64,000 nt of DNA. Origin: Cyanobacterium sp. uoEpiScrs1. Lineage in GTDB: Bacteria; Cyanobacteriota; Cyanobacteriia; Cyanobacteriales; Microcystaceae. The translations under genes were made by a program, and so were the position numbers. Below the pieces are notes generated by a model. That model saw only the letters and a program-made list of their open reading frames with translations. It ran no database searches and was not told where the DNA came from. Position 1 is the stretch's first letter, and each line of letters opens with the position of its first letter. Below, piece by piece: positions 54,487 through 62,840 of this stretch. Where the stretch lies: assembly GCF_947331815.1 (NCBI RefSeq), contig NZ_OX373462.1, forward strand, positions 2,419,961 through 2,483,960, given 5' to 3'.

Positions 54487-56208
54487 TCATAAATCTTGCT
54501 TAATGGATTTATGAGAAGAAAGATTGACTTCACTTGCATCTATCTGTTTGTTAATTAGATTTTTTTCTTTAAGTTTAGTAACTGCGAGACGCAAAGCATC
54601 TACCCGATTATCAAACCTATTTTGTAGAGAAATACGTTTAAAAATATCAAATTGTTGTAACCGTTCTTTGATTTTAATATTTGCCCCAACAATATAAATT
54701 TCTATTGATTTCTTTGCGGCTTCATCAACCATTTTTTCAATAGCTAAAGTTGCTGTTACTCCTAACAGTGGGACTCCGTTTAAATCAATAATCAGAGCAT
54801 CATAATTATCTAGAATTGCCTGCCGTTGAGTGATTGCTTTTGCTGCCCCAAAACTCATAGGACCGCTCAAATCTAAGAGCATAACTCTTCTGTTGGCTTC
54901 TTCCATAAGATACTTGCTCATACCACATAATAGAGTGTCATCATCCGGTGTATCAATTGTTTTAACCAAATTGGATTGAATATCTGCTAGACGTTGGATA
55001 GTTAGAATATTGGCTATACATACTCCAATACCAACTGCTGTAATTAAGTCATAAAACACAGTCAGTAGCATTACTCCATACATAATAGCTGCTGCTTTTA
55101 TTGAAAGTCTGTGAGCGCGTTTTAAGAATTTCCAATCAATGATATCAATCCCTACCTTTAGAACAATACCAGCTAAAACCGCTAAGGGAATATTTTTAGT
55201 TAAAGGAGCAGCCCAAAGTACTACAATCAATAAAATCAGAGCCCTACTTAATCCAGATAAGGCAGTACGTCCTCCAGCTTGGATATTAATTACCGTTCCC
55301 ATGGTAGCTCCTGCCCCAGGAAGTCCTCCACACAAACCAGAAACTAGATTTCCAATTCCTTGACCAATTAGTTCTTTATTAGAGTCATGGTGAGTTTGAG
55401 TTAAACTATCGGCAATGACAGAGGTTAATAAAGCATCAATACAACCAAGCATTCCTAAAACAAGACCATCCACCAACATCTCATTGAGTTGATCGAGAGA
55501 AAAGATAGGAAAATGTAACTGGGGAAGTCCCTTGGGAATTTCACCAATGATACGGATATCTACTTCTGATAAAAAGAAAATTGTGATCAAAGTTCCCACA
55601 ATGAGGGCAATTAATTGGGGTGGAACAAGCTTTTTAATTTTAGGAGGCATCAAGTAAAGAATGGCCATCGTCAACAATCCTAACGCTGTTTCAGACGGAC
55701 TTAGTGTGGTGATAGAGTGAGGTAGTGCCTTTAAAATTTCAACAACTCCTCCTTTAGGATTTGCATGTCCCAGAAACGGTCCTAACTGAAGAATAATGAG
55801 GATTAGTCCAACCCCTGACATAAATCCTGAAACTACCGTGTAGGGCATAAGAGTGACGTACTTGCCCAACTTCAACAAACCGAAGATGATTTGAAAAATA
55901 CCTGCTAGCATAACCGTAGTAAAAGCCATGGCTAGACCATTGTCTGGATTGTACGCAATCATTTTTGTTACAACAGCTGTCATCACTACTGTCATCGGGC
56001 CCGTAGGTTCAGAAATTAACGTGGGTGTTCCGCCAAATAAAGCAGCACAAAAACCGACTAATACTGCTCCCCATAGTCCGGCGATCACTCCTGTCCCTGA
56101 AGCCATTCCAAAAGCCAAGGCCATAGGCAAGGCAATCACAGCTGCGGTAACTCCGCCAAAGATATCGCCCTGTAAATTTCTAAAATGAATACGATTAGTG
56201 ATCTGCAT
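54487..56208 (-). CDS. bicA: SulP-family bicarbonate transporter BicA
   Basis: Sodium-dependent bicarbonate importer of the inner membrane, part of the cyanobacterial CO2-concentrating mechanism. The 573 residues begin with MQITNRIHFRNLQGDIFGG and continue with TAAVIALPMALAFG, GGTPTLISEPTGPMTVV and the IDALLTSVIADSLTQ segment that holds the Na+/bicarbonate site, all as in BicA. A C-terminal STAS domain (about residues 430-550) has LLDLSGPMSFGAAKAI. Alternative: a sulfate carrier of the same family, less likely from the N-terminus. Fully intact. In a cell without RuBisCO need it may feed carboxylases or pH balance (inference). Confidence 0.88.
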   Translation of the reverse strand: MQITNRIHFRNLQGDIFGGVTAAVIALPMALAFGMASGTGVIAGLWGAVLVGFCAALFGGTPTLISEPTGPMTVVMTAVVTKMIAYNPDNGLAMAFTTVMLAGIFQIIFGLLKLGKYVTLMPYTVVSGFMSGVGLILIILQLGPFLGHANPKGGVVEILKALPHSITTLSPSETALGLLTMAILYLMPPKIKKLVPPQLIALIVGTLITIFFLSEVDIRIIGEIPKGLPQLHFPIFSLDQLNEMLVDGLVLGMLGCIDALLTSVIADSLTQTHHDSNKELIGQGIGNLVSGLCGGLPGAGATMGTVINIQAGGRTALSGLSRALILLIVVLWAAPLTKNIPLAVLAGIVLKVGIDIIDWKFLKRAHRLSIKAAAIMYGVMLLTVFYDLITAVGIGVCIANILTIQRLADIQSNLVKTIDTPDDDTLLCGMSKYLMEEANRRVMLLDLSGPMSFGAAKAITQRQAILDNYDALIIDLNGVPLLGVTATLAIEKMVDEAAKKSIEIYIVGANIKIKERLQQFDIFKRISLQNRFDNRVDALRLAVTKLKEKNLINKQIDASEVNLSSHKSIKQDL

Positions 56209-56818
56209 ATGTTGTTGAAGGTCAATTATATTTTTCTGTTTAATTATCTTGCTTAAATCCTTTAAATTATTTTAGGCATTTTTGTACGAGTCTTTTTAGA
56301 TTTTTATTCAACTTTTGCTTAAATACTAGAACAGTTCTGACAATTTACTCATTTATTGCCAAAATAGTTTTTTTCTATAGAACTATTCAGATTCTGTACC
56401 GTTAATCGATAAGTGCTTAAATATTATCAAACTAAAAGTTACGAAGATTTAAATACCACCTATACAGATAATCTTACCTTTATAAGTTGGACAACAATTA
56501 TTATTATTTAAGGATATTACTGAACATATACAAGAACATAAAAAATATTGAAGACATGAGTAATTAACAGAAATAGTTCCTATACTAGTCCAAACTTTGT
56601 TTTTGCACAAAAAATCAATCAATAAAGTTTTTTACGTAGATTTTTTATAATTAAAACATTTTTAAAATAAATTATATTTGATTTAATACTTTTCATAGTT
56701 GCTTTTCTTAATCAACTTGATACTTTATCTTAAACTAAGAGATAAAAGCATTGAAAAGATAGAAATTTTCTCTATTATGTCTTTTATCCTATTGAGCATC
56801 TAGTTTTAAGGAAATTTC
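56209..56818. other. Gap between bicA and galE
   Basis: A 610-base space between the divergent starts of bicA and galE. It should hold both promoters. No clear box, palindrome or frame is seen. Confidence 0.45.
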
Positions 56819-57826
56819 ATGGACACAAAATCTACTATTTTAGTGACAGGAGGAGCAGGGTATATCGGTTCCCACGCCGTACTTGCTCTCCAAGAGTCGG
56901 GGTACAACGTAATTATCTTGGATAATCTTAGTGAAGGGCACCCTGATCTGGTTAAGGATGTCCTACAAGTTGAATTGATTGTGGGAGACACGAATGATCG
57001 TCTCATACTAGATGAAATTTTTGCTCGCCACGATATCGCAGCAGTTATGCACTTTGCTGCCTATGTTGCCGTCGGGGAATCAGTGACTAATCCTGACCGC
57101 TATTATAGGAATAATGTGGTTGGTACCTTGACTTTATTAGAAGCCATGATAGCTGCTAACGTAAAAAAATTTGTCTTTTCTTCTACTTGCGCCATATATG
57201 GAATATCTCAGCAAATCCCTATGATGGAGAACTATCCCCAAGATCCTTTAAGTCCTTATGCAGTCAGCAAAGCGATGATAGAACGAATCTTGCAAGACTT
57301 TGATAAAGCCTATAACTTACGATATGTCGCTTTCCGTTATTTTAATGCGTCAGGAGCTAATCCTCAGGGGAGGCTGGGAGAAGATCATCATCCTGAGACT
57401 CACTTAATCCCTTTAGCTTTATTAACAGCCTTGAAAATACAGAAATCCTTATCTATTTTTGGCGTAGATTATGATACCCCAGATGGAACAGCAATTAGGG
57501 ATTATATTCATGTTGATGATCTTGCCTCAGCTCATGTCCTAGGATTAGGATACCTTTTAGATGGAGGAAAAAGTGATGTTTTTAATTTAGGTAATGGTAA
57601 TGGATTTTCCGTACACGAAGTGATTGAAACTGTTAAAAAAGTAACACAGATAGATTTTCCAGTTCAGGAACGAGATCGCCGTCCAGGAGATCCTCCTATC
57701 CTAGTTGGAAGTAGTCAAAAGGCCCGAAATACTCTGGGATGGAAACCTAAGTATTCAGACTTGGAAACTATTGTTAATCATGCTTGGTATTGGCATCAAA
57801 AACGCCATGGAAATATGGATAAATGA
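56819..57826 (+). CDS. galE: UDP-glucose 4-epimerase
   Basis: NAD-dependent enzyme that interconverts UDP-glucose and UDP-galactose for surface polysaccharides and galactolipids. The 335 residues have the NAD site TGGAGYIGSHAVLAL, the catalytic SSTCAIYG with the Tyr-Lys pair in YAVSKAMIE, and RYFNASGANPQGRLGEDH. AAGGAAA precedes the ATG by five bases. It is single. Galactolipid membranes in cyanobacteria are made first with glucose and then epimerised on the lipid, so this gene serves mostly polysaccharide. Confidence 0.95.
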   Translation: MDTKSTILVTGGAGYIGSHAVLALQESGYNVIILDNLSEGHPDLVKDVLQVELIVGDTNDRLILDEIFARHDIAAVMHFAAYVAVGESVTNPDRYYRNNVVGTLTLLEAMIAANVKKFVFSSTCAIYGISQQIPMMENYPQDPLSPYAVSKAMIERILQDFDKAYNLRYVAFRYFNASGANPQGRLGEDHHPETHLIPLALLTALKIQKSLSIFGVDYDTPDGTAIRDYIHVDDLASAHVLGLGYLLDGGKSDVFNLGNGNGFSVHEVIETVKKVTQIDFPVQERDRRPGDPPILVGSSQKARNTLGWKPKYSDLETIVNHAWYWHQKRHGNMDK

Positions 57827-58102
57827 GAAAAATTTAATTTCTAGATTGATATTTTTTTCGTTGACCAATTTGTGAGTATTTTATATTTATTAGTAATAAC
57901 TATTGATGGCAACTTAAATAAGTACAAAATACAGTTACTTTTTCTGTCATATAAGCTAGTTAGTTAAACTATTTTAAATATAAAGTTGCTGAATCAGCAA
58001 ACTTGTTAAACTAATATCTCACACACAAAAAATCTACTCTTAATAAAGATGGGAATTATTATATAATGTCAGTCTATTCAATTTTTAAAAACAGTGTGTA
58101 TA

Positions 58103-58374
58103 ATGAGTGATAAAACTAAGCAGCTAATCGATATTGTAAAATGCATGGGAAAAGCCATAATTGCAACTACAAATACAGTAGAAAAATTAACCCAAAAATA
58201 AACCATATCTCTGACAAAATAGAACAACAGGAACATCAAATTCAACAGCAAGGACATCAAATATTTGTCTTGACTGAATCTATACAAACTTTAGTGGATA
58301 GCCAAAGTGAATCAAAGGAGCAGTTAACTGAGTTAACTAACATTCTTCGGTCCATAGTAACAAAGACTACTTAA
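58103..58374 (+). pseudogene. Small coiled-coil protein gene broken at an A-run
   Basis: Frame 1 starts at ATG 58103 with MSDKTKQLIDIVKCMGKAII and ends at TAA 58199. Adding one A to the run just before 58199 joins it to the next frame, giving TQKINHISDKIEQQEHQIQQ and then a helical Gln-rich part to the stop at 58372. The combined 90-residue protein would be a continuous coiled coil, so a one-base loss is more likely than two unrelated genes. The downstream lipoprotein gene begins five bases after the stop, so both were probably one operon. Slippage in the A-run could still yield some product. Confidence 0.6.
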
Positions 58375-58379
58375 TTACA

Positions 58380-58814
58380 ATGATATTTTCTAAAATAATT
58401 TTTATAAACACTTCATTGTTAGTAATTTTGACAAATCTGATTTTAGTTAGTTGTTCTGATGACATGGTTTCTCAATGTACAAAAATAATTTTAATTACTC
58501 AGGCAATTGCTAAAGAAAGTAAAACTAATCGTCAGACAGAGGATCTCCAAAAAACTTTGCACATGGCTGACTCTTTTGATAAGGCAGCAGACAAAATGAG
58601 AAATTTATCTATCTCTGATGATGATTTAGTTAAATATAAATCAGAATTTGCTGATATTTATCAAGGGTACGCCCGTACAACCAGGCAATTCATATCAGCA
58701 CTGCAAGAAAAGGATATCAATACGATAAAGTTAATGCAACATCAATTACAACAATTAGGTAAAAAGGAACAAAAAATGGGTAATAGAATGAATAATTATT
58801 GTAAAGCTAAGTAA
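58380..58814 (+). CDS. Putative lipoprotein, unknown function
   Basis: A 144-residue protein with an N-terminal hydrophobic stretch and a lipobox-like LVSC at residues 22-25 (ILVSCSDDMVSQC), so it is likely exported and lipidated. The rest is helical and charged (EDLQKTLHMADSFDKAADKM, MQHQLQQLGKKEQKMGNRMN). I recognise no family beyond cyanobacterial proteins of similar layout. It starts six bases after the broken coiled-coil gene. Confidence 0.7.
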   Translation: MIFSKIIFINTSLLVILTNLILVSCSDDMVSQCTKIILITQAIAKESKTNRQTEDLQKTLHMADSFDKAADKMRNLSISDDDLVKYKSEFADIYQGYARTTRQFISALQEKDINTIKLMQHQLQQLGKKEQKMGNRMNNYCKAK

Positions 58815-58870
58815 TAATTTTCAACAAAAATAAAATATCTCCTTGAAAGGAAGTATCCAATCTTATTGTC

Positions 58871-59746
58871 TCATTGCAATGTGCCAGCTAAAATCATTTT
58901 AATTATTTGTTTAGCTTGGTAGCCATATCCATTCCCAAATAAATTAAAATGATTTAAAATATGATAGAGATTGTAAATTATTTTTCGTTTTTGGTAACCT
59001 TTATCTAAAGAAAAAATTTCGTTGTACCCTCTATAAAATTCATGTGGAAAACCTCCAAAAAGTTCAGTCATCGCTAAATCAACTTCATGATCTCCATAAT
59101 AAGTAGCAGGGTCTAAAATAACCGGTTCTTTTTCTGTAGTTGCTGCTGTATTTCCTGACCATAAGTCGCCATGTACTAATGAGGGTTTAGGTTTTCTATC
59201 GGATAAAAGTTTCCTAACCATTTCCACAACTTGAGTACGTTCAGGAAAATCTATTTCACATCGTTTCGTCAACTTCAATTGATAACCAATACGATGTTCC
59301 GCAAAAAAATTTGCCCAATTATCGGTCCAAATATTTATCTGAGGAATAGAACCAATCATATTGTTGTGTTTCCAACCAAATTGATCAGCCCCTTGATGAT
59401 AGTGCATCAACCCTAATTTACGTCCCATTTCTTTCCAAGATTGATTAGTCACTCGACTAAATTCTATCCATTCAAGTACAATATAACTGATATTTTCGGC
59501 TATTCCCCAACAAATTGCTTTAGGAACTCGAATACTTTTGGTATCTAATATATGCTTCAAATTCAACACTTCAGCAACAAACATTTTTGCCTTAGCAGCC
59601 CGATTAATTTTAACAAAATAGGTGATGTTATCTCCAATTAAGGAGTAACATTGACTGGTACAACCTCCATTAATAGAACGTCGGTTTTTAATCCGAAATT
59701 CCTGTTGAGTAACCTGGGAAATATGTTGAGCAATTTGTGTCCACAT
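58871..59746 (-). CDS. Fructosamine-kinase family protein
   Basis: A 291-residue kinase of the aminoglycoside-phosphotransferase fold. The fructosamine-3-kinase family is shown by INGGCTSQCYSL, ADQFGWKHNNMIGSIPQ and LVHGDLWSGN with the catalytic Asp, then DPATYYGDHEVDLAMTELFGGF. Members phosphorylate sugar-amine adducts on proteins (deglycation), and bacterial ones act on ribulosamines. Convergent with the lipoprotein gene. Intact. Confidence 0.9.
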   Translation of the reverse strand: MWTQIAQHISQVTQQEFRIKNRRSINGGCTSQCYSLIGDNITYFVKINRAAKAKMFVAEVLNLKHILDTKSIRVPKAICWGIAENISYIVLEWIEFSRVTNQSWKEMGRKLGLMHYHQGADQFGWKHNNMIGSIPQINIWTDNWANFFAEHRIGYQLKLTKRCEIDFPERTQVVEMVRKLLSDRKPKPSLVHGDLWSGNTAATTEKEPVILDPATYYGDHEVDLAMTELFGGFPHEFYRGYNEIFSLDKGYQKRKIIYNLYHILNHFNLFGNGYGYQAKQIIKMILAGTLQ

Positions 59747-60217
59747 TTTACTAAATAATAAATAATTATTTATTATTTAAATGTACTACAGTAGTACCGT
59801 AAGTATTTAAAGACAAATAATAAAGATCAGCTTATTGGGAATCTTCTAAACTAGAGAATGTACACAATTTAGATAAGTTAAGTATAAACGGAATCTAAAT
59901 ATATTAATGGTTTGAATTCTAACAAAATTTGACTTAAATTTTTTCACTAATATTTGTATGATATTAGTAATATATTCAATAGCTATTTTTTACTACTTCT
60001 GTTATATTTATTTACTTCTTACTACAACATAAACTAATATTTTTACTAAAAAATTACTCACTATCACTATTGTTACTATCTCAAGTTTATACCAAATTTA
60101 ATGAAAGTATAATATTTATTGGATAATTAATCCTTAAATGATAGATACTGGTATCAGTACTTGAGAATAATAGGGCAAAATTTTGACAAAGTTTTACGAC
60201 GAAGATTATTATTTGAA

Positions 60218-60270
60218 TGATGAGTCCTTTAAATAAAAACGATTAATATTTTTATTTAAAGGACTCATCA
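60218..60270. repeat. 22-bp perfect inverted repeat, 9-base loop
   Basis: Arms 60218-60239 and 60249-60270 pair without mismatch. It stands upstream of the kinase gene and of the small frame at 60463, so it is not placed like a terminator for any intact gene. Confidence 0.82.
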
Positions 60271-60462
60271 GCAATACTTGATTCGAACACTACACCCGAT
60301 TGCTGCGGGACAGTATATTTTAAGTCTTCTGGAATACAATTGATGTAATTATAAGTATAATATCAAGAAATTGTGGTATTCATTAATACTCCTTCTCCTT
60401 TGACTAATCATTCAAACTCTCTATTTTTAAGAAAAGAAGTTCTTTTAAAAACTATATGTTTC

Positions 60463-60591
60463 ATGAAATATGCAATTTTACTATTAATGGCATTGTATTC
60501 TAAGGTAGATATTACTTATAATCAGAGATTGAAATTGATCGCTTCAATTGGCATCTGTTCAGCAATGATGGTTAGTCTATTTGGAGTATAA
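60463..60591 (+). CDS. Doubtful small hydrophobic ORF
   Basis: A 42-residue frame from ATG 60463 (MKYAILLLMALYSKVDITYN) with two hydrophobic patches; a GTG at 60373 would extend it to 72 residues. It is not low-complexity like most gap frames and lies between two hairpins. No family is recognised. It could be a small membrane protein, a remnant or chance. Confidence 0.25.
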   Translation: MKYAILLLMALYSKVDITYNQRLKLIASIGICSAMMVSLFGV

Positions 60592-60645
60592 TTAATTATA
60601 GAAGCATTGAACACTAAGATTTTAAGCAACTTTGACATTATAAGC

Positions 60646-60687
60646 AACAAGATATAATGTTTTGCTACGAAAACATTATATCTTGTT
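60646..60687. repeat. 18-bp perfect inverted repeat, 6-base loop
   Basis: Arms 60646-60663 and 60670-60687 (AACAAGATATAATGTTTT and its complement) pair exactly. It begins 54 bases after the end of the doubtful small frame and might be its terminator. Confidence 0.75.
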
Positions 60688-61183
60688 ACTCAGTAAAACT
60701 GAGGGACTATATCATTAAACTGAATACAGGAAGTAATTGTGTATACAACATCTATACATTCTTTTCTTGATCATTGAGTTTTATTATGAGTATTATAAAC
60801 GTTCTAAAGTTTGTCTGTCTCAGCTAAATAACTTATACAATTAATGCAAAATTGATTAACAAAACTATATAGTATTTATAAGCATGTACTACTCGTATTT
60901 TTTGCTTATATTTAGTTGTTGATTAAGCATAAATTAGTTTTAGATTGAACATAATTAATATCTATTATTATTTATTAAATAATGATACAAATAAATCAAT
61001 TATTTTTTTTGATAAATATCAATTTTGTTTTAAGAGATATACTTAATTTTTTTTTAGCGTGGTCTATTACGCTACATGATGCATTCAAAAATATTTATGA
61101 GTGTCTTATTTAAAAAATAAGAGCTTCAACATACGAACAAACTCGCTAAAATCAAAGAGAAGATACAAAAAGATAGAAACTCT

Positions 61184-61795
61184 ATGATTCCTACTGTTAT
61201 TGAAACTTCTGGCCGTGGTGAACGCGCATTTGATATTTACTCTCGTTTGTTACGAGAACGCATTGTCTTTTTGGGACAAGAGGTTAGAGACGAGAATGCT
61301 AACCTTATCGTTGCCCAGTTGTTATTCCTTGAAGCAGAAGATCCAGAGAAAGATATTTATCTGTATATCAATTCTCCAGGAGGGTCTGTATCGGCGGGAT
61401 TAGGTATTTTTGATACCATGAATCAAATTCGCCCTGATGTCTCTACCATCTGTATTGGGTTAGCTGCTAGCATGGGGGCTTTTCTTCTCAGTGCAGGAGC
61501 CCAAGGAAAAAGGATGAGTTTACCTAACTCCCGTATTATGATTCATCAACCTCTGGGAGGGGCCCAAGGACAAGCTACAGACATTGAAATTCAAGCCAAA
61601 GAAATTCTTTATCTCAAGCAACTACTCAACGAACATTTAGCAAGTCACACAGGGAAATCCCTTGAGCAAATCACTCAAGATACGGAACGAGACTTCTTTA
61701 TGTCTGCTGAAGAATCTCAAGAATATGGATTAATTGACCAAGTGATTAACCGTCGTCCTTCGGCTAGTAACCCTCCCCCTACTGCTATTAGCTAG
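61184..61795 (+). CDS. clpP: ATP-dependent Clp protease proteolytic subunit
   Basis: Serine protease subunit of the Clp complex that degrades unfolded or tagged proteins after ClpX or ClpC unfolds them. The 203 residues carry the catalytic Ser in [14 protein letters not shown], the His in [14 protein letters not shown] and the Asp in [11 protein letters not shown]. The N-terminus [20 protein letters not shown] matches the cyanobacterial ClpP2, which is usually followed by clpX. Here clpX does not follow; the next gene is on the other strand. A hairpin follows the stop. Confidence 0.95.
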   Translation: MIPTVIETSGRGERAFDIYSRLLRERIVFLGQEVRDENANLIVAQLLFLEAEDPEKDIYLYINSPGGSVSAGLGIFDTMNQIRPDVSTICIGLAASMGAFLLSAGAQGKRMSLPNSRIMIHQPLGGAQGQATDIEIQAKEILYLKQLLNEHLASHTGKSLEQITQDTERDFFMSAEESQEYGLIDQVINRRPSASNPPPTAIS

Positions 61796-61838
61796 GGAGT
61801 CTGGGAGGAATCCGGTAGAAATCCGGGAGAAACAAGAG

Positions 61839-61867
61839 TAGGGGTCAACGGAGATGGTTAACCCCTA
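61839..61867 (+). terminator. clpP terminator
   Basis: Stem 61839-61849 with 61857-61867 (TAGGGGT.AAC and complement, one C-A mismatch) lies about 45 bases after the clpP stop and is followed by GGTTTATTTAG. Confidence 0.6.
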
Positions 61868-61973
61868 GGTTTATTTAGATTAAAAGCGTTATTGAGTTAT
61901 CTTTTTAAATGTTCTATTTCCTTAAATAGGGGCAAGAAAGAAGATTCTGTGTGGATTTATTTAAACTATATTT

Positions 61974-62840
61974 TTAAGTTTCATAAGGAGTTGGTAAACT
62001 TTCGAGATAATCAAGAAATTCAAGAAGTTCCTCATCGGAGAGAACTTGACGGGATCGCTTTCCATAAGTTTGAATCAAATATTCACGTCCCTGCATTTTG
62101 GTCCAACCTAAACGTTTCATTTCTATATTAGAACGACCAATAATTTCTGAAAATTCAAGAGGTTCTTCAATTGTCGTCAGAGAAGATTCTTTCTCAGAAG
62201 AAGATACTTCTGAAGCTACCTGACTGATAGTGGTCGTTGAAGTTGACATTTTACCTATCTCTGAGGTTGAAATAAATGTTTCTTGTACTTGAGAAGAACT
62301 TAGAGACTCTTTTTCCATCGGTTCAGATAATTTATCATCAAAACTGGTAGACTCTGCCTTTGTTAACCATGGTTTAGGAAAAATTTCCTCGATTGGTTCA
62401 TTTACGATTTTATTGATATCGGAAATGGATAATGAATGGCTTGAAGATTTGCTTTTAGTTTCTTCCGTCAAACTTTCGGCTAATAATTTTTCAGAGTCGA
62501 TTGTATCAATCACCTCAGTAGTAGGAACTTTCGAATAAGAAGATGGACTATGCGCCTTTATTTTCATCGATATTGTACTTGAATTATGATTATCTTGAGT
62601 TTGGAAAGTATTGAGATTGTTAGGTTCCAAAGAAACACTATCAAGTTTTAGTAACTTTAGAGCTCGGTTTCTCGCAATATCTTCAGCTTCCTCAATAGTA
62701 TTAGCTCCTGCTAAACCTGTCCCCAACGTAACTGACCCAGCTTTGATTAGGACCCGCACAATATATTGTCCATGATTAATTGTGACTAATTCACCTACTA
62801 TGCTACCTTGAGGATAAAGAATTCTGAATTTAGTTAACAT
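61974..62840 (-). CDS. Conserved cyanobacterial protein with two end domains
   Basis: A 288-residue protein of unknown function. The N-terminal 65 residues (LTKFRILYPQGSIVGELVTI, GLAGANTIEEAEDIARNRAL) look like a compact domain, maybe of double-stranded-RNA-binding type, that is common in cyanobacterial proteins. The centre (70-225) is Ser/Thr/Glu-rich and probably unstructured. The C-terminal 60 residues (IIGRSNIEMKRLGWTKMQGR, YGKRSRQVLSDEELLEFLDY) form a conserved block seen in cyanobacteria. Nucleic-acid binding is a guess. It is convergent with clpP, 178 bases away. Confidence 0.75.
   Translation of the reverse strand: MLTKFRILYPQGSIVGELVTINHGQYIVRVLIKAGSVTLGTGLAGANTIEEAEDIARNRALKLLKLDSVSLEPNNLNTFQTQDNHNSSTISMKIKAHSPSSYSKVPTTEVIDTIDSEKLLAESLTEETKSKSSSHSLSISDINKIVNEPIEEIFPKPWLTKAESTSFDDKLSEPMEKESLSSSQVQETFISTSEIGKMSTSTTTISQVASEVSSSEKESSLTTIEEPLEFSEIIGRSNIEMKRLGWTKMQGREYLIQTYGKRSRQVLSDEELLEFLDYLESLPTPYET

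Larger units (their letters stand above)
59747..61183. other. Gene-poor region with two long hairpins
   Basis: About 1.4 kb between the kinase gene and clpP. It contains hairpins at 60218-60270 and 60646-60687 and one doubtful small frame between them. The last 450 bases, before clpP, show nothing clear apart from the expected promoter zone. Confidence 0.5.

Noticed and set aside
60281..60320. GATTCGAAC looking like a tRNA T-loop
   Set aside because: No acceptor, anticodon or D-arm pairing could be built around it on either strand.
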